From Clostridiales bacterium (GTDB lineage: Bacteria > Bacillota > Clostridia > Oscillospirales > Ruminococcaceae), in the NCBI GenBank assembly GCA_012800685.1, contig JAAZIT010000002.1, positions 1 through 21,184 of the forward strand: a stretch of 21,184 nt of DNA, given 5' to 3'. Within the stretch, counting starts at the first letter, position 1, and every line of letters starts with the position of its first letter. A program made the position numbers and the translations under genes. The notes under the pieces are model-generated. The model ran no database searches and was not told the DNA's origin. It was given only the letters and a program-made list of their open reading frames with translations. Below, piece after piece: positions 1 to 7,034 of this stretch.

Positions 1-1
1 A

Positions 2-763
2 AAGTTTTATAGCAATTTTGGTCTCCAGTTTAAATTTGGTGTGTATCAGTCATATGGTGCAAGCAATGATATACTGAAAGACCTATTAATGTTCTCATCT
101 TCCTTTGAGGGCAAAAAAGTTACTCTTGAGGAATATGTTTCAAGAATGAAGGAGGACCAAAAATATATTTATTATGCTTGCGGTGATAGTATTCCAAAAA
201 TTGAAATGCTCCCACAAACAGAGCTTGTTAAGGATAAGGGTTATGAGATTCTTTACTTTACAGATGAGGTTGACGAGTTCGTTGCAAAGGTTATGATAAG
301 CTATAACGAAAAACAGTTTAAATCGGTTTCAGATAAAGACCTTGACCTTGAAACAGCTGAAGAAAAAGAAGAAACTAAAAAGCTGTCTGATGATTGCAAG
401 GAAATGTTTGATTTTATGAAGGAAGCCTTGGGCGACAAAGTTAGCGAGGTTAGAATTTCTAGCCGTCTAAAATCCCACCCAGTTTGTTTATCAAGCGAGG
501 GTCCTGTTTCTATTGAAATGGAAAAGGTGCTTAACTCAATGCCACAAAACGCAGAAAACAAGGTTACTGCACAAAAAGCATTAGAGCTTAATTCATCACA
601 CCCAGTATTTGAAACACTTAAAACCTTGTACGCAAATGAAGAAAACAAGGACAGGCTTTCTAATTATGCAAAGCTACTTTATTCACAGGCTCTCTTAATA
701 GAGGGACTTTCTATAGAAAACCCAACAGAATTTTCAAATATGATTTGTGACCTTATGATATAA
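2..763 (+). CDS. htpG: Molecular chaperone HtpG (Hsp90), C-terminal part, 5' truncated by window edge
   Basis: The reading frame is open from the first bases of the window (codon phase starts at 2), so the GTG at 41 is only an internal codon. The frame begins with K-F-Y-S-N-F-G, which fits the end of the Hsp90 middle domain. About 253 codons are visible. They cover the end of the middle domain (the ILYFTDEVDEF segment) and the whole C-terminal dimerisation domain, with the typical VRISSRL, LNSSHPVF and SQALLIEG segments. HtpG is a homodimeric ATP-dependent cytosolic chaperone; its ATPase domain lies outside the window. The gene ends in TAA and a hairpin terminator follows within 10 nt. Family assignment is firm; start and full length cannot be judged here. 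Confidence 0.95.
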   Translation, partial: KFYSNFGLQFKFGVYQSYGASNDILKDLLMFSSSFEGKKVTLEEYVSRMKEDQKYIYYACGDSIPKIEMLPQTELVKDKGYEILYFTDEVDEFVAKVMISYNEKQFKSVSDKDLDLETAEEKEETKKLSDDCKEMFDFMKEALGDKVSEVRISSRLKSHPVCLSSEGPVSIEMEKVLNSMPQNAENKVTAQKALELNSSHPVFETLKTLYANEENKDRLSNYAKLLYSQALLIEGLSIENPTEFSNMICDLMI

Positions 764-769
764 ATTTAG

Positions 770-799
770 GCGACTAAGCGAGAGTTTAGTCGCTTTTTT
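770..799 (+). terminator. Rho-independent terminator of htpG
   Basis: A perfect 8-bp stem GCGACTAA (770-777) pairs with TTAGTCGC (786-793) around a short loop, followed by six T residues. It starts 7 nt after the htpG stop. The stem core recurs in the terminator at 1865-1900. Confidence 0.9.
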
Positions 800-892
800 G
801 TTACCAAAAGGCCATAAAGCTTGATTTTAAGCCTTTTTAAAGAGAATAATTTATAATAGAAATTAAAATATAAAATATATTTATTTTTGCAC

Positions 893-923
893 TTGACTCT
901 AACACAGTGGTATAGTATATAAT
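893..923 (+). promoter_or_regulatory. MerR-type promoter with 19-bp spacer upstream of the MerR gene
   Basis: The -35 is TTGACT (893-898) and the -10 is TATAAT (918-923), separated by 19 bp (899-917). An overlong 19-bp spacer carrying a dyad is the hallmark of promoters that MerR-family proteins activate by DNA distortion. A very A/T-rich tract (841-890) lies upstream and could act as an UP element. The regulator's ATG is 39 nt downstream of the -10, so autoregulation is the simplest reading. TATATA at 916-921 would give a normal 17-bp spacing and is the alternative -10. Confidence 0.7.
896..916. promoter_or_regulatory. Imperfect palindrome in the promoter spacer, probable MerR operator
   Basis: The 21-bp segment centred on A906 is an inverted repeat with 8 of 10 positions matching (left arm ACTCTAACAC, reverse complement of the right arm ACTATACCAC). 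It lies between the -35 and -10, where MerR dimers bind. That it is bound by the adjacent gene product is inference. Confidence 0.65.
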
Positions 924-962
924 ATAAATGAGCTCAAAATCCATATATGGAGGTAAAAATTT

Positions 963-1781
963 ATGTTAAAAATCGGAAATTTCTCAAAGCTTTCAAGAAT
1001 TAGCATTCGTATGCTAAGACATTATGACGAATTAGGCTTACTAAAACCTATTACTGTTGATAATTTTACTGGCTATCGTTTTTATGACGAGTCCCAGCTA
1101 TTAGATGCTGCACGTATTCAAGTATTAAAGAGTATGGGGTTTAGCATTTCAGAGATACTGCTTGTAATCCAAAAATACACCAATTCCCAAGAATTAGAGC
1201 ATTTTTTTCTTACTAAAAGAAAAGAAATTCAACGTCAACAGGAGCAGCTAGATGAGAAATTATGCCTTTTAAGCAGCACAATTGAATGGTTACGAAAGGA
1301 CGGAAATATTATGAACTACGCGGTTAATTTAAAAACCTTACCAGAGCGTTATGTGGCAAGTGTTAGGAAGATAATTCCAGGTTATGAGCACGAGGGAATT
1401 TTATGGGGAATTCTAATGAGTGAAACAGCATCACTAAATATGAAAGATGGCGACCCATGCTATGCATCAGCAATTTTTCATGACAGCGATTTTAAAGAGC
1501 AAGATGTTGATGTGGAGGTACAAAAAACAGTTTTAGGAAAATATACAGATACCGAAAATGTTAAATTTAAAACTGAACCAGAGGTTCAAATTGCCAGTAC
1601 TATTTTCAAAGGAGGTTATGATCAGATTAGCATGGTTAACCAAACCGTCGCAAAATGGATTAGTGGCAACGGGTATGAATTTGACGGACTAGCTTTTAAC
1701 ATTTATCATGTTAGCCCTCACGAAACAAAAAATTCTGATGAGTTTGTAACAGAAGTTTGCTACGCTGTTAAAAGGAAATAA
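963..1781 (+). CDS. MerR-family transcriptional regulator with GyrI-like effector-binding domain
   Basis: A 272-residue protein built like BmrR-class regulators. Residues 1-70 are a MerR winged helix-turn-helix (IGNFSKLSRISIRMLRHYDELGLLKP, split here as IGNFSKLSRISIRM then LRHYDELGLLKP, followed by GYRFYDE). Residues about 75-115 are a coiled-coil dimerisation helix. Residues about 118-272 are a GyrI-like domain, the fold that binds drugs or other small amphipathic ligands in BmrR and SbmC relatives. Glu264 in the terminal VTEVCYAVK strand sits where such domains keep a ligand-contacting acid. The ATG is preceded by GGAGGT (949-954), 8 nt away. It is transcribed alone between two terminators, so its targets other than its own promoter are not evident. 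The ligand is unknown. Confidence 0.88.
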   Translation: MLKIGNFSKLSRISIRMLRHYDELGLLKPITVDNFTGYRFYDESQLLDAARIQVLKSMGFSISEILLVIQKYTNSQELEHFFLTKRKEIQRQQEQLDEKLCLLSSTIEWLRKDGNIMNYAVNLKTLPERYVASVRKIIPGYEHEGILWGILMSETASLNMKDGDPCYASAIFHDSDFKEQDVDVEVQKTVLGKYTDTENVKFKTEPEVQIASTIFKGGYDQISMVNQTVAKWISGNGYEFDGLAFNIYHVSPHETKNSDEFVTEVCYAVKRK

Positions 1782-1864
1782 TCTAATTTTAAATTTTAAA
1801 ACAACCGAACTCTAAAAATTAAACAAACTAACCCTAAAAATTAAAACAAGCTTATAAAAAAATC

Positions 1865-1900
1865 AAAAAGCGACTAAACGTAAAAGTTTAGTCGCTTTTT
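1865..1900. terminator. Bidirectional terminator between the MerR gene and the gat operon
   Basis: A perfect 15-bp inverted repeat (1865-1879 with 1886-1900) has a 6-nt loop, with five A on one side and five T on the other, so it can terminate both the MerR transcript and the gatC-gatA-gatB/aspS transcript. Just upstream (about 1801-1847) is an imperfect duplication of a 23-24-nt A-rich unit containing CTAAAAATTAAA. The interval 1901-2007 holds a short TTAG tandem repeat and nothing else I recognise. Confidence 0.9.
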
Positions 1901-2007
1901 GTGGGTTTTTCAGGTGTATAGTCAGACGTATTCCCCTACCAATTATAACATCACTAATCAATAGAGTTTTTAAAAGAATACCTCTAGTTAGTTAGTTAAT
2001 TAAGGTG

Positions 2008-4875
2008 CTATGGTGTAAGTCTATTAATATCTCGTGGGAACATAGAAGCGTTTTTAACATTTCCTAGCCCACAAAGCTTCATAACAAAACGTTCAAGACC
2101 AATCCCCAAACCACCATGTGGTGGAAGTCCATATTTATGAGACTCAAGATAGCTTTCAAAGTCAACTGGATCAAGTCCTTGTGCTTTAATTTTTGCTACC
2201 TGTTCGTCATAATCGTGAATTCTTTGTCCACCTGAAGTGATTTCAAGACCTCTAAATAATAAATCAAACTTATATGCTTCTCTTGGATCTTCTCTTGAAT
2301 CCATTGCATAGAATGGTGGCTTTGAGCTTGGGAAGTGAGTTATAAAGATAAAGTCGCTGTTGTATTTTTCCTTAGCATACTCACCTAGCTTAACCTCATC
2401 CTCAGGATCAAGATCGAACTTTTTACCCCCGCCCTCATTACCTCTAAGAAGCTCAAGTGCTTGAGTAAATGTTAAGCATGGAATTTCTTCAATCCATGGC
2501 ATATCAATTTCTAAAAGCTTAATTTCACGCTGGCAATGCTTAGCTATATATTTCATAATATTTCTAATCATAGCTGTTTCCATGTTCATTACATCGTACA
2601 TACTGTCTATATAACCCATTTCAAAGTCAAGACCAATATATTCATTTATGTGACGAGAGGTAGCGTGCTTTTCAGCTCTATAAACTGGTGCAATCTCATA
2701 AACTCTGTCAAAGAATGCAACAGCAGCTTGCTTGTAAAATTGTGGTGACTGATTTAAGAAAGCGTGTTTTTGGAAATAGTCAAGGCGGAAAATATTCGCT
2801 CCACCCTCTGCTCCTTGTGAAACGATTTTAGGAGTATGAATTTCTGTAAATCCATTTTTTCTCATAAACTTATGCATACCAGCAACTACAGCATCTTGAA
2901 TCTTAAATACAGCTCTTTCATAAGGATTTCTTAATGAAACAGTTCTGTTGTCAAGATTTACATCAAGTGAACAATTTAGCTTCCCTTGTGAAATTTTTAG
3001 AGGATATTCCTGTGCAGAGGTTGAAATAAGAGCAATTGATTGAAGTTCAATTTCGTATCCTAAAAGCTCTCTTCCGTTTTCCTTAGCCTTACCTGTAACA
3101 TGAACAAAATATCCCTCGCGTAAGCCATCAATGCCATCAGAGCACTTTTCAGCACTATAAACTGTTTGGATAATATCTCTACCTGTTCTTAAAACAATAA
3201 ATGAAATGCTTCCCATTTTTCTTATTCTGTGAATACAAGCAGAAATTTCAACCTTATCCCCAACTTCAACATCTTCAGCATCAAATTCATCAACTAAATC
3301 GTCTCCGCCAATAACTAGATATTTTCCGTCATTTTTAGGGATATATTTCTTTTTATTATCATACATTGTAAGCTCTGAAATATCAAAAGCCTCTGTTACA
3401 TCTTCAATAGCATTATCATCTAAAGTTTCAGCAACCTTAACTTCATTTAACTTAGATTCAAGAGTTTCTTTAATAACCCTTGAGGTTGCCGCACCCTTTA
3501 GAGCCTTTGAGCATTGTCCCATTAAGAAGCCAAAAACCTTAACCTCGCCGTTTCTATATTGGGCAACCTGTGTTGAATTCGCAGCCAAAATTTCATCAAT
3601 AGTATCATTAACCTTTTGAGTGTCAACAACAATAAGAAATCCATTTTCTTTTGCTATTTTTTCTGGATTATCTCCAGTTTCAACCATACTTCTGAAAACA
3701 GTTTTAGCATCGTTTTTAGTTATTTTTTCAGTGTCTGAAAGCTCAACAAGCTTTGCAAAATTTTCAGCAGTAAAGCTTAGATTGTTTATATCAATTTCAC
3801 CCAAATTTACACGTCTCATAAATTCAGTTAAAACAAATACTGCAATAGTTTTAGGACTGTTATAAATCTTAACAGCACTATCAAAGAAATCCGAAATCAC
3901 CTTGCTATTTACAATAATTTTTGAATCAACTGAAGAAATTCCAAATTCCTTTGTGTATCTATGGTATCTTTCTGTAGGCATTTCTGGAAGCTTTGCACGA
4001 ATTTCGTCAAGCATTTCATCAGTAAAGTTTACCTGTAAAATATCTGGGTCTGGGAAGTAACGATAGTCATGAGCATCTTCCTTAGAACGCATTGATTTAG
4101 TTGTATCACGGTTAGCGTCATAACGTCTTGTCTCTTGAACAACTTTTTTCCCTGCGTCAAGAAGAAGAGCTTGACGTCTTTCCTCATGCTTTACAGCACG
4201 CCCAACTGATTTAATTGAGTTTAGGTTTTTAATCTCTGAACGAGTACCGAATTCAGTTGCATCAGGCTTCATAAGTGAAATGTTAACATCACAACGTAGT
4301 GAGCCCTGTTCCATTTTACAGTCGCATACATCAACATATTGAAGGAGTCTTGAAACCTCCTCAACAAAAGCCATAGCCTCTTCAGCAGATGAAATATCAG
4401 GCTCTGTAACAATCTCAATTAGCCCAATACTGCAACGGTTATAGTCAGCAAGTGAAACACCATTAAAATCATCATGAACTAGTTTTCCAGCGTCCTCTTC
4501 AAGGTGAATACGGTTTACTCTAATATTTTTTTCAACACCATTTACTTCAATTGGAACAAGTCCATTTATACAAAGTGGTAGGTTTAGCTGTGAAATTTGG
4601 TAAGCCTTTGGGTTATCAGGATAAAAATAGTTTTTTCTATCAAACACTGAAAACTTGTTAATACCACAGTTTAGTGCATATCCAGCCTTAACAGCATATT
4701 CAACAGCAGTTTGGTTTAGTATTGGCAACGTGCCAGGCATACCTGTACATACTGGACAGCATCTTGAGTTAGGATCTCCACCAAACTCAGCACTACAGGT
4801 ACAGAATACCTTTGATTTAGTCTTAAGCTCCGCATGGATTTCAAGACCAATGACGGTTTTATATTTGCTACTCAT
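2008..4875 (-). CDS. gatB-aspS: Fusion: GatB amidotransferase subunit + archaeal-type (non-discriminating) aspartyl-tRNA synthetase
   Basis: One uninterrupted 955-residue frame. Residues 1-477 are full-length GatB: cradle domain with the zinc cysteines C25, C27, C40 and C43, the HLEEDAGK and DYNRCSIGLIEIVTEPD motifs, then the helical and YqeY-like tail domains (about 310-477). Residues about 478-536 are an Asp/Glu-rich linker. Residues about 537-955 are a complete class IIb AspRS of the archaeal/eukaryal type, without the bacterial GAD insertion: OB-fold anticodon domain (537-620), motif 1 around Pro682, EGGANIF, QSPQFYKQ (709-716), motif 2 with Arg733 and Glu735 (YRAEKHATSRH), SGGQ (881-884), and motif 3 with Arg929. 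GatB delivers ammonia to Asp on tRNA-Asn or Glu on tRNA-Gln; the AspRS part would charge Asp. The start has an AGGAGGAGA site overlapping the gatA stop, 13 nt downstream of gatA. No ribosome binding site precedes internal Met504, so a separate AspRS is unlikely. The stop is TAG. Confidence 0.93.
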   Translation of the reverse strand: MSSKYKTVIGLEIHAELKTKSKVFCTCSAEFGGDPNSRCCPVCTGMPGTLPILNQTAVEYAVKAGYALNCGINKFSVFDRKNYFYPDNPKAYQISQLNLPLCINGLVPIEVNGVEKNIRVNRIHLEEDAGKLVHDDFNGVSLADYNRCSIGLIEIVTEPDISSAEEAMAFVEEVSRLLQYVDVCDCKMEQGSLRCDVNISLMKPDATEFGTRSEIKNLNSIKSVGRAVKHEERRQALLLDAGKKVVQETRRYDANRDTTKSMRSKEDAHDYRYFPDPDILQVNFTDEMLDEIRAKLPEMPTERYHRYTKEFGISSVDSKIIVNSKVISDFFDSAVKIYNSPKTIAVFVLTEFMRRVNLGEIDINNLSFTAENFAKLVELSDTEKITKNDAKTVFRSMVETGDNPEKIAKENGFLIVVDTQKVNDTIDEILAANSTQVAQYRNGEVKVFGFLMGQCSKALKGAATSRVIKETLESKLNEVKVAETLDDNAIEDVTEAFDISELTMYDNKKKYIPKNDGKYLVIGGDDLVDEFDAEDVEVGDKVEISACIHRIRKMGSISFIVLRTGRDIIQTVYSAEKCSDGIDGLREGYFVHVTGKAKENGRELLGYEIELQSIALISTSAQEYPLKISQGKLNCSLDVNLDNRTVSLRNPYERAVFKIQDAVVAGMHKFMRKNGFTEIHTPKIVSQGAEGGANIFRLDYFQKHAFLNQSPQFYKQAAVAFFDRVYEIAPVYRAEKHATSRHINEYIGLDFEMGYIDSMYDVMNMETAMIRNIMKYIAKHCQREIKLLEIDMPWIEEIPCLTFTQALELLRGNEGGGKKFDLDPEDEVKLGEYAKEKYNSDFIFITHFPSSKPPFYAMDSREDPREAYKFDLLFRGLEITSGGQRIHDYDEQVAKIKAQGLDPVDFESYLESHKYGLPPHGGLGIGLERFVMKLCGLGNVKNASMFPRDINRLTP

Positions 4876-4888
4876 CTGTCTCTCCTCC

Positions 4889-6346
4889 TTATATTAGCTT
4901 AGGTGCTATTCTTGTAAATGATTTTTCAAAAACATCAGCAACCTGAATAATTGTTTGTTCATCAAATGGTTTTCCTACAACTGACATACCAATTGGAAGT
5001 CCAGTGCTGTCATATCCGCATGGTGTAGAAATTGCTGGAAGTCCAGCAACGTTAACTGGAACAGTACACATATCCCCTTGATACATATGAACTGGATCTG
5101 TAACAGCCTTAGCGTCGCAGTTGTATGCTGTTGTTTCTGTTGTAGGTGTAAGGATAACGTCACAGGTTTCAAAAATATTATTATATTCTTGTTTAATTAA
5201 TTGGCGAAGTCCCATTGCTTTTCCGTAATAAGCGTCATAATAACCGCTTGAAAGAGCATAGTTTCCGAGAAGAATTCTTCTCTTAACTTCATCACCAAAA
5301 CCTTCTGATCTTGAATGCTTAATGATTTCTTCATAGGTCTCACCCAATGTTGAGCGATGACCGTATCTGATGCCATCAAATCTTGAAAGGTTTGAGCTTG
5401 CTTCAGCACAAGCGATAAGATAATAAGCTTGAATAACATATTTAACAGATGGAATTGAGCATTCAACGAGTTCTGCACCCATTGACTTGTACAGTTCAGC
5501 AGCCTGAAGTACAGAAGCCTTGATTTCTTTTGAAACACCATCATCATAAAATTCCTTTGGCATAGCAATTTTCATGCCCTTAATGTCTTTTCCAATTTTA
5601 TCAGTAAAGTTTGGAACAGGATTTTTTGAAGATGTTCCGTCGTGCAAGTCGTAACCACTTAGCTTGTTTAGAATAATTCCACAGTCGTGGCTGTCTAAAG
5701 CAAGTGCACCAACTTGGTCAAATGATGAAGCAAAAGCAACAACACCGTATCTTGAAACACGACCGTATGTTGGCTTCATTCCAGTTACACCACAAAATGC
5801 AGCTGGCTGTCTAATTGAGCCACCAGTGTCAGAACCAATTGCAGCAGCACAGAAACCAGCAGCAAGTGCCGCAGCACTACCACCAGAAGATCCACCTGGT
5901 ACTTTTTCAATGTTGTAAGGGTTTTTAGTTTTAGCAAAAACTGATGACTGTGTCGAACTTCCCATTGCGAATTCGTCAAGGGATGCTTTTCCAAGCATTA
6001 CAAAGTTTTCAGCGTTAAGTTTTTCCATAATAGTTGCATTATAAGGTGGTATAAAGTTCTCAAGCATTTTTGATGCACAGGTTGTCAAAATCCCTTCAGT
6101 ACACACGTTATCCTTGATAGCCATAGGAATACCAGTTAATGCTGTTGCATTTCCACTATCGATAATTTTTTGAGCTTTTTCAGCCTGTTCAAGAGCAAGC
6201 TCCTCAGTTGTTGTTATATAGCATTTATAAGTGTCGTCTTTCGCCTTGATATTTGAAACAAATCCCTCTGCAAGTTCTTTTGCAGATATTTTCTTTTCAT
6301 CAAGCAAAGAACGCATTTCTCTTACTTTAAGTGTAGTAATGTCCAT
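4889..6346 (-). CDS. gatA: Asp-tRNA(Asn)/Glu-tRNA(Gln) amidotransferase subunit A
   Basis: A 485-residue amidase-signature enzyme, the usual length for GatA. It hydrolyses Gln and channels the ammonia to GatB, where acylated tRNA is amidated. The Ser-cisSer-Lys triad is visible: Lys78 (IPMAIKDN), Ser153 in VPGGSSGGS, and Ser177 in GSDTGGSIRQ. The C-terminal part keeps the family segments ILTPTTETTAY and LPAISTPCG. The ATG is preceded by GAAAGGG about 9 nt upstream. It lies 21 nt after gatC and 13 nt before the gatB-aspS fusion, and its TAA stop overlaps the ribosome binding site of the fusion gene, which suggests translational coupling. Subunit stoichiometry therefore probably ties amidase production to the fused synthetase. 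Confidence 0.97.
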   Translation of the reverse strand: MDITTLKVREMRSLLDEKKISAKELAEGFVSNIKAKDDTYKCYITTTEELALEQAEKAQKIIDSGNATALTGIPMAIKDNVCTEGILTTCASKMLENFIPPYNATIMEKLNAENFVMLGKASLDEFAMGSSTQSSVFAKTKNPYNIEKVPGGSSGGSAAALAAGFCAAAIGSDTGGSIRQPAAFCGVTGMKPTYGRVSRYGVVAFASSFDQVGALALDSHDCGIILNKLSGYDLHDGTSSKNPVPNFTDKIGKDIKGMKIAMPKEFYDDGVSKEIKASVLQAAELYKSMGAELVECSIPSVKYVIQAYYLIACAEASSNLSRFDGIRYGHRSTLGETYEEIIKHSRSEGFGDEVKRRILLGNYALSSGYYDAYYGKAMGLRQLIKQEYNNIFETCDVILTPTTETTAYNCDAKAVTDPVHMYQGDMCTVPVNVAGLPAISTPCGYDSTGLPIGMSVVGKPFDEQTIIQVADVFEKSFTRIAPKLI

Positions 6347-6367
6347 TGTTTATCAACCCTTTCTATT

Positions 6368-6646
6368 TTATTCAACTACCTTAGGAACAACAAAGCAATT
6401 GTTGCTGTTCATACCATTTTGAAGAACCCTGCTTGTTTCTAGGGAAGGAAAATTTTGGTCTTCTCTTAGGTCAGGGAGATAAACATTGTGGTTATCTGCC
6501 AATGGGTTGTACTCGATGTCAATTTCCTTAATGCTGTCCATTAAATTAACGATATTTGTCATCTGTATAGCATTATCATCAAGCTCCTCATCTGTAAAAT
6601 AGAGTTTACTTAATTCAGCGAGATATTTTATCATCTCATGATCCAT
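6368..6646 (-). CDS. gatC: Asp-tRNA(Asn)/Glu-tRNA(Gln) amidotransferase subunit C
   Basis: A 92-residue protein with the GatC layout: an N-terminal helical pair (IKYLAELSKLYFTDEEL), a central LMDSIKEIDI segment, an extended region, and the diagnostic C-terminal VPKVVE. GatC wraps around the GatA-GatB interface and stabilises the heterotrimer. It is the first gene of the operon, in the common order gatC-gatA-gatB. The ATG at 6646 has an AAAGGAA site about 11 nt upstream; Met5 is a weaker alternative start because it leaves the site too distant. The 5' leader from the predicted promoter is about 75 nt. Confidence 0.95.
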   Translation of the reverse strand: MDHEMIKYLAELSKLYFTDEELDDNAIQMTNIVNLMDSIKEIDIEYNPLADNHNVYLPDLREDQNFPSLETSRVLQNGMNSNNCFVVPKVVE

Positions 6647-6726
6647 TTATAACCATTCCTTTCTTGGAATAAATTTTTTATTTAGCAAGTTTAAAAAAAG
6701 TCCCAACTCACCAATACTAAAGTATT

Positions 6727-6755
6727 ATTATACACTATTTTCCCTTTCTTGACAA
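6727..6755 (-). promoter_or_regulatory. Sigma-A promoter of the gatC-gatA-gatB/aspS operon
   Basis: On the minus strand the -35 is TTGTCA (6750-6755) and the -10 is a perfect TATAAT (6727-6732), with a 17-bp spacer. A perfect 6-bp-arm inverted repeat, AATACT-AA-AGTATT (6713-6726), lies immediately after the -10 at the expected transcription start. It could be an operator or a 5'-end hairpin. The leader is too short for a T-box. Confidence 0.85.
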
Positions 6756-7034
6756 GAGGAATACCAAAAAAATTACATAATTTTAGAATGTGTAAAATTC
6801 TCTTAATATCCCATATTAATCATTACCAGTTTTTAAATATTTTTTATATGCACAACCTACAAAACTAGTCGCTTGTCAATGCAGTTTTTGTACATTAATA
6901 CAATTAATTCTTGCTGTCATACTTAATTTTCAATTTATACAATAAAAAAGGTATCATTTTTATTTATTAATGGTAGTATAAATAGGATAAAATTTTTAAA
7001 AAACAATTATGAGATTATGAAGGGAATGGTAATT
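6756..7034. other. AT-rich intergenic region between divergent gatC and MATE genes
   Basis: About 280 nt with no coding frame, RNA gene or clear repeat that I can recognise. The promoter for the MATE gene must lie here. TTGCTG followed by TATACA at 19 bp (around 6910-6945), and TATAAA at about 6976-6981 without a good -35, are the only candidates. Neither is convincing. Confidence 0.4.

Noticed and set aside
1801..1847. Possible tandem repeat or CRISPR-like repeat
   Set aside because: Only two imperfect A-rich copies of about 23 nt without spacers; too little for an array.
2536..2748. Short plus-strand frames inside the GatB-AspRS gene (also 3620-3865 and 4655-4897)
   Set aside because: All lie antisense to strongly conserved catalytic or tRNA-binding motifs of the fusion and have no initiation signals.
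2008..3267. AspRS half considered as an AsnRS or LysRS
   Set aside because: The EGGANIF, QSPQFYKQ, ITSGGQRIH and LPPHGG-LGIGLERF patterns follow archaeal-type AspRS as I know it, and pairing with GatB fits Asp-tRNA-Asn production.
5197..5994. Alternative-frame minus-strand frames within gatA (4975-5172, 5197-5568, 5785-5994)
   Set aside because: The gatA frame has the full amidase signature and family length; the others are out-of-frame by-products with unnatural composition.
6647..6726. T-box riboswitch before gatC
   Set aside because: The leader from the near-consensus promoter is only about 75 nt, with no T-box sequence or terminator/antiterminator pair.
7017..7034. Upstream ATG of the MATE gene
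   Set aside because: No ribosome binding site before it; AAGGGA within this stretch is properly spaced for the ATG at 7035.
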